In this document: positions 1-4,606 of the stretch, in pieces
Numbering within the stretch: position 1 is the first letter of the stretch
Layout of the letters: each line of letters opens with the position of its first letter
From: Desulfuromonadales bacterium
Lineage (GTDB): Bacteria > Desulfobacterota > Desulfuromonadia > Desulfuromonadales > BM103
Assembly (NCBI GenBank): GCA_030630015.1
Contig: DAOVNV010000111.1
Coordinates: 1 to 7,890 of the forward strand
DNA length: 7,890 nt
Direction of reading: 5' to 3'
Notes under the pieces: model-generated
The model's input: only the letters and a program-made list of their open reading frames with translations
Database searches by the model: none
Told to the model about the DNA's origin: nothing
Program-made: the position numbers and the translations under genes

Positions 1-331
1 AAAACTTAACAGTCCCAGTCAGCACTGTGACCAATGGGAAAAAAAACTTTGACAAATGGACTTGCCTCATCAGTCCCGCACCCGCCTGAATCGACATGGC
101 CCCCTGCATTACTGAGCTTGCAAACCATTTCCACACAGTTAATCCGACAATAAGAAACGGAATAAAACCGTCCCCACCCCGACCGAGTACATACTGAAAA
201 ACGACGTAAAAAACCGACATATACAGGATGGGTTCAATAATCCACCAAAGGATGCCCAAGCCTCCACGTGCTGTTTCAGCCTTCAAATTTGCATATATCT
301 GATAACGAATCAGTTCAAAATAACGTAACAT
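1..331 (-). CDS. ABC-2 type polysaccharide export permease, 5' part only (Wzm/TagG/KpsM-like)
   Basis: Inner-membrane permease subunit of an ABC exporter for O-antigen, capsule or similar polysaccharide. It would work with an ATPase subunit that is not visible here. The reading frame opens at ATG 331 and stays open for 110 codons to the window edge. It begins MLRYFELIRYQIYANLKAE and continues with the family-typical LGILWWIIEPILYMSVFYVV, so a cytoplasmic amphipathic N-terminus leads into the first membrane segment (about residues 26-47). A second hydrophobic segment, FIPFLIVGLTVWKWF, follows at about 56-70. The motif LWWIIEPILYM is characteristic of this permease family. A GGAG lies 12 nt before the ATG, so the ribosome site is weak. 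An in-frame stop occurs shortly upstream and no better start is seen. An IS200-type element ends only about 20-25 bp before the start codon, so the native promoter or an upstream partner gene may be displaced. The assignment to the family is firm; the substrate is unknown. Confidence 0.85.
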   Translation of the reverse strand, partial: MLRYFELIRYQIYANLKAETARGGLGILWWIIEPILYMSVFYVVFQYVLGRGGDGFIPFLIVGLTVWKWFASSVMQGAMSIQAGAGLMRQVHLSKFFFPLVTVLTGTVKF

Positions 332-356
332 TTGTAGGAAAAACTCCAGTGAACTA

Positions 357-376
357 CCACGGGCTTACGCCCATGG
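357..376 (-). repeat. Right-end subterminal hairpin of the IS200-type element
   Basis: An 8-position stem with one C·A mismatch closes a 4-nt loop (plus-strand loop TTAC, 365-368). Arms are 357-364 and 369-376. It starts 5 bp past the tnpA stop codon. Read on the minus strand it matches the left-end hairpin in the pattern CCA-n-GGCGT-n-AGCC-n-GTGG, which is good evidence that both belong to one element and are recognised by TnpA. Confidence 0.75.
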
Positions 377-380
377 CATC

Positions 381-809
381 TTATAGGCCAAGCTCCGCTT
401 GCCCGCTGTCTTCCTTACCTTGCATTTGGACATAATTGCGTATCGTACTTTCATGGATACCAACAGTTGAAACAAAATAGCCGGTCGACCAAATGCCCAT
501 AACTCCCCAGTAGACTTTGTCCAAATGGGGGAACTTTTCTCGAACCTTTCGGCCGCTGTTGGCTTTCACCATATTCACCACTTCGCTCACCGAATACTTG
601 GGTGGTATTGACATCAGGAGGTGCATGTGATCAACATCTGTATTCACCTCAAGCACCTCTATATCCGGATGAACTCTGTTCACCTGGTGCACCAATTTCT
701 TCAAATAGTCGCCAACACCAGCCTTCAGTATCTTGCGCCGATATTTGGTCGACACAACTATATGATAGCGGGTGTAATAGACAGAGTGCGCTTGTTTCCG
801 ATAATCCAT
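381..809 (-). CDS. tnpA: IS200/IS605-family HUH transposase TnpA
   Basis: Y1-type single-strand DNA transposase of 142 residues, the normal length for the family. The HUH metal-binding motif is H61-M62-H63 within VDHMHLLMSIPPK. The catalytic tyrosine is probably Y126 in IRNYVQMQ, preceded by the conserved stretch WSTGYFVSTVG (about residues 107-117). The N-terminal HSVYYTRYHIVVSTKYRR is also typical. All catalytic residues are present, so the enzyme appears intact. The start is ATG 809; upstream there is no good Shine-Dalgarno, as is common for poorly expressed IS200 transposases. The 5' leader carries CCCGCTGTCTTCC, which is exactly complementary to a stretch near the end of the coding sequence, so the transcript may fold back on itself. 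Family assignment is certain from the motifs; present activity is not shown. Confidence 0.95.
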   Translation of the reverse strand: MDYRKQAHSVYYTRYHIVVSTKYRRKILKAGVGDYLKKLVHQVNRVHPDIEVLEVNTDVDHMHLLMSIPPKYSVSEVVNMVKANSGRKVREKFPHLDKVYWGVMGIWSTGYFVSTVGIHESTIRNYVQMQGKEDSGQAELGL

Positions 810-836
810 TTGCCCATTCTACCGGAAGACAGCGGG
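402..836. repeat. 13-bp perfect inverted repeat joining the tnpA leader and its 3' end
   Basis: Plus-strand CCCGCTGTCTTCC at 402-414 is the exact reverse complement of GGAAGACAGCGGG at 824-836. One copy lies in the 5' untranslated leader of tnpA, 15 nt before the start codon. The other lies inside the last codons of tnpA (the K-E-D-S-G region, residues 132-136). These are additional to the terminal hairpins. The pairing would close a loop of about 410 nt in the tnpA RNA or single-stranded DNA. It may affect expression or excision, but no function is proven. Confidence 0.6.
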
Positions 837-845
837 TACTTCCAT

Positions 846-865
846 CCACAGGCTCACGCCTGTGG
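846..865 (-). repeat. Left-end subterminal hairpin of the IS200-type element
   Basis: A perfect 8-bp stem (846-853 with 858-865) closes a 4-nt loop TCAC on the plus strand. It sits 36 bp before the tnpA start codon. Apart from a few changes it has the same sequence as the right-end hairpin, which supports a role as the TnpA recognition structure of the left end. Confidence 0.75.
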
Positions 866-876
866 TATTACGGCGT

Positions 877-904
877 AAAAATAAACTTGATCAGGAGCAT
901 CCTG
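877..904 (-). terminator. Weak candidate terminator after the TPR lipoprotein gene
   Basis: On the minus strand, just past the stop at 908, a short hairpin CAGGA-TGC-TCCTG (904-892) is followed six bases later by TTTATTTTT (885-877). The stem has only 5 bp and the T stretch is offset, so this is a weak intrinsic terminator at best. The T stretch may instead be part of the IS target sequence. Confidence 0.3.
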
Positions 905-907
905 CCA

Positions 908-1453
908 TCAAGGCTGCCCGAGCCGTTTCTCTTCCAAAGCCCGCTGCAGTTCCGGACCTGGATTGAGTGACAACCCTTGACGTGCAGCCTTGTCGGCTGC
1001 GGCCATGTTGCCGTTCGACAGGTAGGCTGTTGCCAGGGTGTCCCAGTAAGAGGGATTGCGCTTGTCCAGGGCAACCACCCTTTCCGCCATTTCAAGACCT
1101 TTGCCGATCTCGTCGTTTTTTACCAGGACCCACGCCAGGTTGTTCATTGCCGACGTCGACACCGGGTCAATAGCCAAAGCATCCTCATAGGCAGCAATTG
1201 CCAGTGACCAGTCGTTCTGCCGGGCATACACATTCCCCAGGTTGATCAGCGGCAGTACCCAGGCATCATCAAGTTCGGCGGCGCGGCGATACTCGCGGAT
1301 GGCCAGATCATATTCATCCCGCTGTTCGTAGGAAGCACCGAGGTCGTTATGCTGCTGCGCGTCGAGGGGGTCGTTGAGAATAATAATACGTGGCAGGCTG
1401 CAGCCAGCCAGGATAAAACAGAGAAGGAGAATGAGCCAACGGGAAGAGATCAT
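908..1453 (-). CDS. TPR-repeat lipoprotein, partner of the PA2778-type peptidase
   Basis: Predicted envelope lipoprotein of 181 residues. A short signal peptide, ISSRWLILLLCFILAGC, ends in a lipobox with C18 as the lipidated cysteine. Four consecutive TPR units follow, at about residues 34-67, 68-101, 102-135 and 136-169. Each has the usual pattern of aligned small and aromatic residues (for example NLGNVYARQNDWSLAIAAYEDAL). TPRs bind proteins, so this is probably an assembly or docking partner. The start chosen is ATG 1453, whose A is also the last base of the upstream peptidase stop (TGATG). A GTG three bases earlier would add one Met and give a 4-base overlap. In PA2778-family proteins, as I recall them, a C39-like peptidase domain and TPRs lie in one chain; here they are two genes. 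The substrate is unknown. Confidence 0.85.
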   Translation of the reverse strand: MISSRWLILLLCFILAGCSLPRIIILNDPLDAQQHNDLGASYEQRDEYDLAIREYRRAAELDDAWVLPLINLGNVYARQNDWSLAIAAYEDALAIDPVSTSAMNNLAWVLVKNDEIGKGLEMAERVVALDKRNPSYWDTLATAYLSNGNMAAADKAARQGLSLNPGPELQRALEEKRLGQP

Positions 1454-1977
1454 CACTCGAGATACAGGTAGAGGGCGCCAAGTTTCGCCCAGCGCCGTTC
1501 GAGTTCATCCACATTGAGGACGGCAGGTTCTCCCTCTCTCATATGCAGCAGAAAATTGTCGTTGCCAAAACCGTACACCACAACGTAATGCGGGCGCCGC
1601 CAGGCACTCCAGCCCAAGTCGATCGGCATAAGAACGGGAGTCCCTTCTGTGATCCTATCCCTTAAAAACTCCAGGTCGCCCCGCCCGGAACGCGGCGTCG
1701 CCCCCTGCCCGGCCGCGTAGTTCTCCATGTCCGGCAGCAGGCTGCCCTTCAGCCGCAGGTCGTAGACCTCTCTGTCGATCGCTGACGGCGAAGCGTGATG
1801 CCCCGCATGAGCCAGCAGGCTGGCCAACGCTACGGAAGCGCAGTCATCGTCTCGGACCTGCCCGGCAAAAACCGGAACTCCGGAGATAATGGTCATCCCC
1901 GAAGTTCCGGCCGATTTCACAGAAGCACAGCCAGTCAGCGTTGTCATCAGTACAACAACAGAAATCAGCAGCCGCAT
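1453..1977 (-). CDS. PA2778 family C39-like cysteine peptidase, lipoprotein
   Basis: Predicted lipid-anchored cysteine peptidase of 174 residues. The signal peptide ends in the lipobox LTGC with C17 lipidated. A papain-like/C39-like domain follows. The probable nucleophile is C46 in RDDDCASVALASLLAHAG, and the general base is H130 in RRPHYVVVYGFG. The third catalytic residue is less clear (D140 is a candidate), because the usual Asp-Pro after the His block is replaced here by LLHMREGE. C39 peptidases usually cut leader peptides at double-glycine sites, but this family is not fused to an ABC transporter and its substrate is not established. ATG 1977 shares its A with the stop of the upstream PA2779 gene. 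A GTG at 1980 is an alternative start adding one residue. The gene lies between the PA2779-type and TPR genes with coupled starts, so the three products are probably made together. Confidence 0.85.
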   Translation of the reverse strand: MRLLISVVVLMTTLTGCASVKSAGTSGMTIISGVPVFAGQVRDDDCASVALASLLAHAGHHASPSAIDREVYDLRLKGSLLPDMENYAAGQGATPRSGRGDLEFLRDRITEGTPVLMPIDLGWSAWRRPHYVVVYGFGNDNFLLHMREGEPAVLNVDELERRWAKLGALYLYLE

Positions 1978-2384
1978 CACCTGATGATAATCTGTTTGTC
2001 GCTGATTTTGAGAATCAACACGATAAGCAGGACAATCACCAGTATCGTCACAACAAGGCTAAGCCCATCGGCACCGGCAGCCAGGCTGTCGGACAGGCTG
2101 GCCAGCTGATGCAGTTGCTCGTCAGATGCGTTCTGCACTTTCGCCAGGACCTCCTCCTTGGTATAGCCATAATCCGCCAGGCGCTGGCTGACCACGTCCT
2201 GCTCCAGCATCTTGCGGACGGTATCAAGGCTTTCGACACGCTGGCTGATTGTCTGTCCATCGGACGTCTGGCTTTCCACCAGGGCGGCCTGGGTTTGCGG
2301 CGGGAACAACGTGAGGAGACAGAAGAACAATGCAACCGCCCAGACCATTCGCCGATCAAGAATACCGGTCAATCTGTGTTCCAT
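1977..2384 (-). CDS. PA2779 family envelope protein
   Basis: Small protein of 135 residues with an N-terminal hydrophobic segment (about 13-28) that ends in a plausible signal peptidase I site, QTQA-AL. A helical central region follows (about 48-102, rich in Gln, Leu, Ser and Asp). A strongly hydrophobic C-terminal segment, LSLVVTILVIVLLIVLIL (about 108-125), ends in a short basic tail. It is therefore an exported protein held by its C-terminal helix. The pattern matches the PA2779 family, which is found next to PA2778-type cysteine peptidases, as here. No enzymatic motif is visible and the function is unknown; serving as peptidase partner or substrate is inference. The start ATG 2384 has a strong Shine-Dalgarno, AAAGGGGGT, 7 bases upstream. 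The gene is first in the three-gene operon. Confidence 0.85.
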   Translation of the reverse strand: MEHRLTGILDRRMVWAVALFFCLLTLFPPQTQAALVESQTSDGQTISQRVESLDTVRKMLEQDVVSQRLADYGYTKEEVLAKVQNASDEQLHQLASLSDSLAAGADGLSLVVTILVIVLLIVLILKISDKQIIIR

Positions 2385-2424
2385 GACTGCACCCCCTTTG
2401 TTAACATGGCCACCAGTTGATTTG

Positions 2425-2453
2425 AGTATACAGCAATTTCAGGCAGCTTCCAG
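2425..2453 (-). promoter_or_regulatory. Candidate promoter for the PA2779-peptidase-TPR operon
   Basis: On the minus strand a good -10 box TATACT (2430-2425) lies about 40 bases before the PA2779 start codon. With a 17-base spacer the -35 is CTGGAA (2453-2448), only half matching the consensus. The 160-bp gap after the AI-2E permease gene also argues for a separate promoter. The strength is uncertain and an activator may be needed. Confidence 0.4.
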
Positions 2454-2544
2454 CAAAGGGCGCAAGGTTTTGGCGACAGAAGAAGGGGCTGAATACTGGA
2501 TCGGAACAGTGAGTGAGATCGGGAAACCAAGGTTTCTGGCGCGG

Positions 2545-3693
2545 CTAATCCGCCTCCTCCGCCATCTCCTCGACCGGCACAGGTTCAGCGACCCTCTCCC
2601 CCAACACCCACACCCGATAATAAGCCAGCAGCAGGCAGGTCATCGGCAGGGCAATCACCAAGCCGAGCATGCCGAGCAGCTTGCCCCAGATCGACAGGGA
2701 CAGCAGGATCATCACCGGGGTCAGCCCGGTCACATCCCCCATGATCTTCGGGACCAGCACCGCATCCTGGATCACTTGGATGACGACGAACACCAGCACG
2801 ACCAGGCCAAGCATGGCCAAGAAGCTGCCACCGGTCTCCAGGGCGTGGAACAAACCGAACAACACCGCCGGGATCAGGCCGAGCGACTGCAGGTAGGGAA
2901 CCATGTTGAGCAGACCGATCAACAGCCCGAGCAGGATGCCCATCGGTAGACCGATCAGGCCGAAACCGATAGCAAAGAGCACGCCGACGATGGCGGCCAC
3001 CAGCGCTTGAGCCCGAAAGTAACGGCTCATGGCACGTTCGAATTCGCCGAGAAACCGCGTGGCCGGATCACGCCAGGCAGACGGCAGCAGGTCGGCCCAC
3101 TGGCCACGCACCTTGTCGTAGTCGATCAGCAAAAAGACCAGGTAAAGCAGGATCACGGCCAGCCCGAGCAAACCCATCAACATGCTGAAAGTGCCGCTGA
3201 TCACCCCCATCACTCCGGGGAATATCTTGCGTACCCCCGCCTCGACATAGGTCCAGAGATTCTCCGTCTTGAAGAACTGTCGGACATCCTCGCGGGCGGC
3301 GTAATCCTGGATCATCGTCCACAAATCCGCCGGCAGCAACTGCTGGGCCCGTGCGGCAATATCGGTATTGTTCGCCACGTCGGCCAGCACCTCGCCCATA
3401 TGCCGGATTTCCCCGCTCACCAGGGGCAGCAACAGGCTGGCGGCCAGCAGCAGCACAGCCAGGACCAGGGCCAGACTAGCCAGCACCGCAGCCACCCGGT
3501 TCGGCAGAACACGCTGCACCCGGCAGACCAGTGGATTGACCAGGTAGGCCAGCAGCAGGGCCGCCACGAAGGGGATCAGCACGTCGCTCAGGTAGCCGAG
3601 CAGCCAGATCAGTCCCCACAATACTCCGGCCACAAAAATCAGGCGGAGAACCCGGTCGAATGTGTAGGGGGTTTTGTCATGCAGCAGGTTCAT
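2545..3693 (-). CDS. AI-2E family transporter (PerM/YdiK-like permease)
   Basis: Polytopic inner-membrane protein of 382 residues, the usual length for the AI-2E family (TqsA/YdiK/PerM group). Two N-terminal membrane segments come first (about 14-54), then a third (about 66-90). A long soluble region with amphipathic helices follows (about 91-155), and then further membrane segments to the end. Conserved family features include PFVAALLLAYLVNPL near residue 41, the later LIGLLNMVPYLQSLGLIPAVL (the typical N-x-x-P-Y-x-G-like region), and VIQDAVLVPKIMGDVTGLTPVMILLSLSIWGKLLGMLGLVIALP. Some members export the quorum signal AI-2 and others serve Na+/H+ antiport or other solutes; the substrate cannot be read from sequence. 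The start chosen is ATG 3693, preceded by GGAGGG. The ATG at 3705 lacks a ribosome site and would itself supply that GGAGGG as codons. Confidence 0.92.
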   Translation of the reverse strand: MNLLHDKTPYTFDRVLRLIFVAGVLWGLIWLLGYLSDVLIPFVAALLLAYLVNPLVCRVQRVLPNRVAAVLASLALVLAVLLLAASLLLPLVSGEIRHMGEVLADVANNTDIAARAQQLLPADLWTMIQDYAAREDVRQFFKTENLWTYVEAGVRKIFPGVMGVISGTFSMLMGLLGLAVILLYLVFLLIDYDKVRGQWADLLPSAWRDPATRFLGEFERAMSRYFRAQALVAAIVGVLFAIGFGLIGLPMGILLGLLIGLLNMVPYLQSLGLIPAVLFGLFHALETGGSFLAMLGLVVLVFVVIQVIQDAVLVPKIMGDVTGLTPVMILLSLSIWGKLLGMLGLVIALPMTCLLLAYYRVWVLGERVAEPVPVEEMAEEAD

Positions 3694-3719
3694 AGTCCCT
3701 CCCATAGGTCATGTGCCAC

Positions 3720-3748
3720 AGTATAACCGGCTGGTCTTTGATTATGAA
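3720..3748 (-). promoter_or_regulatory. Candidate sigma70-like promoter for the AI-2E permease gene
   Basis: On the minus strand, TTCATA (3748-3743, 4 of 6 consensus) and TATACT (3725-3720, 5 of 6) are separated by 17 bases. The likely start of transcription, about 3713, leaves a 20-base leader with the GGAGGG ribosome site. The -35 overlaps a perfect dyad at 3745-3760. Confidence 0.55.
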
Positions 3749-3760
3749 GTGTGAACTTCA
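3745..3760. promoter_or_regulatory. Perfect 6-4-6 dyad, possible operator
   Basis: TGAAGT-GTGA-ACTTCA is a perfect inverted repeat with a 4-bp centre. It overlaps the -35 box of the AI-2E permease promoter and lies about 30 bp upstream of the ppiB -35. The position would suit a dimeric regulator acting on the permease gene. No known regulator site is recognised, and a chance palindrome is possible. Confidence 0.35.
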
Positions 3761-3788
3761 GGAAAGCACGTCATGAGGGCAGAGGTTC

Positions 3789-3817
3789 TTGTCCAGACCG
3801 CCAAGCCATGGTATAGA
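3789..3817 (+). promoter_or_regulatory. Candidate promoter for ppiB
   Basis: TTGTCC (3789-3794) and TATAGA (3812-3817) have an ideal 17-base spacer and each matches consensus at 4 of 6 positions. The leader to the ATG at 3853 is about 30 bases and contains the ribosome site AAGGAA (3841-3846). Confidence 0.5.
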
Positions 3818-3852
3818 TTGAAAAAATTAACGCACCCTGAAAGGAACAACCA

Positions 3853-4365
3853 ATGTCTGAAGCAAACCCGAAAGTCAAAATGGTCACCAGCAAAGGTGAA
3901 ATCATCATCGAACTGGATGCCGCCAAGGCCCCGGTTACCGTCGAGAACTTCCTGACCTACGTCAACGATGATTTCTACGAAGGAACCATCTTCCACCGTG
4001 TGATCGACGGCTTCATGATCCAGGGCGGCGGCATGAAACCGAACATGTTCGAAAAGAAGAATCGCGACCAGATCAAGAACGAAGCGGACAACGGCCTGAA
4101 GAACGACCGCGGCACCCTCGCCATGGCCCGCACCCAGGTGGTCGACAGCGCGACCAGCCAGTTTTTCATCAACCTCAGCGACAACGATTTCCTCAACCAC
4201 CAGAATACGTCTCCGGCAGGCTACGGCTACGCCGTGTTCGGCCGCGTGACCGAGGGTATGGACACCGTGGACGCTATCCGCCAGGTCAGGACCGGCAACA
4301 AGGGCGGGCATCAGGATGTCCCGGTCGAACCGATCACCATTGACGCAGTGACCGTCATCGAATAA
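3853..4365 (+). CDS. ppiB: Peptidyl-prolyl cis-trans isomerase, cyclophilin type, cytosolic
   Basis: Cyclophilin of 170 residues that catalyses cis-trans isomerisation of Xaa-Pro bonds and helps protein folding in the cytoplasm; no signal peptide is present. The fold is complete: VTSKGEIIIELDAAKAPVTVENFL at the start, the active-site strand with the catalytic Arg in IFHRVIDGFMIQGGG (about residues 50-64), then GTLAMART, SATSQFFINLSDNDFLN and GYGYAVFGRVTEGMDTVDAI, ending in ITIDAVTVIE. The stretches IKNEADNGLKNDRGTLAMART and HQDVPVE closely follow E. coli PpiB, so this is the cytosolic PpiB rather than periplasmic PpiA. About 7 extra residues precede the first strand. The ribosome site AAGGAA is 6 bases before ATG 3853. 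The gene is alone between a divergent promoter and a hairpin terminator, so it is probably monocistronic. Confidence 0.97.
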   Translation: MSEANPKVKMVTSKGEIIIELDAAKAPVTVENFLTYVNDDFYEGTIFHRVIDGFMIQGGGMKPNMFEKKNRDQIKNEADNGLKNDRGTLAMARTQVVDSATSQFFINLSDNDFLNHQNTSPAGYGYAVFGRVTEGMDTVDAIRQVRTGNKGGHQDVPVEPITIDAVTVIE

Positions 4366-4380
4366 TTGCGACAACCAACC

Positions 4381-4412
4381 GGGCAGACCTTCCCTGCCGG
4401 GGAGGTCTGTCC
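4381..4412 (+). terminator. Strong hairpin after ppiB, probable transcription terminator
   Basis: Arms 4381-4394 and 4399-4412 pair over 14 positions with two G·U wobbles and no mismatch, closing a TGCC loop. It begins 15 bp after the ppiB stop codon. There is no run of T after the stem on either side, so it may act with Rho or protect the 3' end of the mRNA rather than work as a classic intrinsic terminator. Confidence 0.6.
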
Positions 4413-4445
4413 AACACCTCCCGATAAAGGGCTCTGATAATAGTT

Positions 4446-4596
4446 AAAACTTTTGTAAATATTCAGATGTCTGACCAACCGCACAGCATGTGGGCTATAG
4501 CTGTTGCTTGCGGGAAGTTAAGTGACAACATTGGACGCAGGCAATGGCTGTAGACCACATGCTCTCGCTGAGATGCTGAATAGTTACAAACTTTTT
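4446..4596 (+). repeat. Large imperfect inverted-repeat element (MITE-like or structured leader RNA)
   Basis: Two nested arm pairs share one axis. Outer arms 4446-4466 and 4576-4596 pair at 18 of 21 positions and include ATATTCAG against CTGAATAG. Inner arms 4485-4512 and 4536-4563 pair at 27 of 28 positions when read as plus-strand RNA: 23 Watson-Crick, four G·U wobbles (at 4498/4550, 4502/4546, 4503/4545 and 4508/4540) and one G·A mismatch (4494/4554). Between the pairs is an asymmetric internal loop (18 against 12 nt), and the apex is 23 nt. A run of seven T (4592-4598) closes the right edge, 8 nt before the phosphatase ATG. It could be a miniature mobile element, a cis-acting leader RNA or a long terminator. 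No family is recognised. It fills most of the 241-bp gap; a GATAAT box at 4436-4441 is the only promoter-like sequence seen, and it has no good -35. Confidence 0.7.
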
Positions 4597-4606
4597 TTAT
4601 GAGGCC

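Larger units (their letters stand above)
349..878 (-). mobile_element. IS200/IS605-family element, tnpA only (approximate ends)
   Basis: A single HUH transposase gene is bracketed by two hairpins of closely matching sequence, the usual architecture of IS200-type elements that move as single-stranded DNA and make no target duplication. There is no tnpB in the element. Exact ends cannot be fixed from one copy. On the minus strand, the left side beyond the hairpin contains TTAC (878-875) and, next to the hairpin, GTAA (871-868). The right side after the hairpin reads TAGTTCAC (356-349). Either set could hold the cleavage and guide tetranucleotides. The extent given is therefore an estimate of about 530 bp. 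The element lies in the same direction as the TPR lipoprotein gene on one side and the polysaccharide permease on the other. Confidence 0.75.

Noticed and set aside
349..878. CRISPR-like or reverse-transcriptase-like repeat array suggested by the two similar hairpins
   Set aside because: There are only two copies and they flank an HUH transposase gene. They fit IS200-type terminal structures fully.
2523..2537. GAAACC-AA-GGTTTC palindrome after the AI-2E permease gene as a terminator
   Set aside because: The stem is short, its loop would be too small unless the inner pairs open, and no T run follows on either strand.
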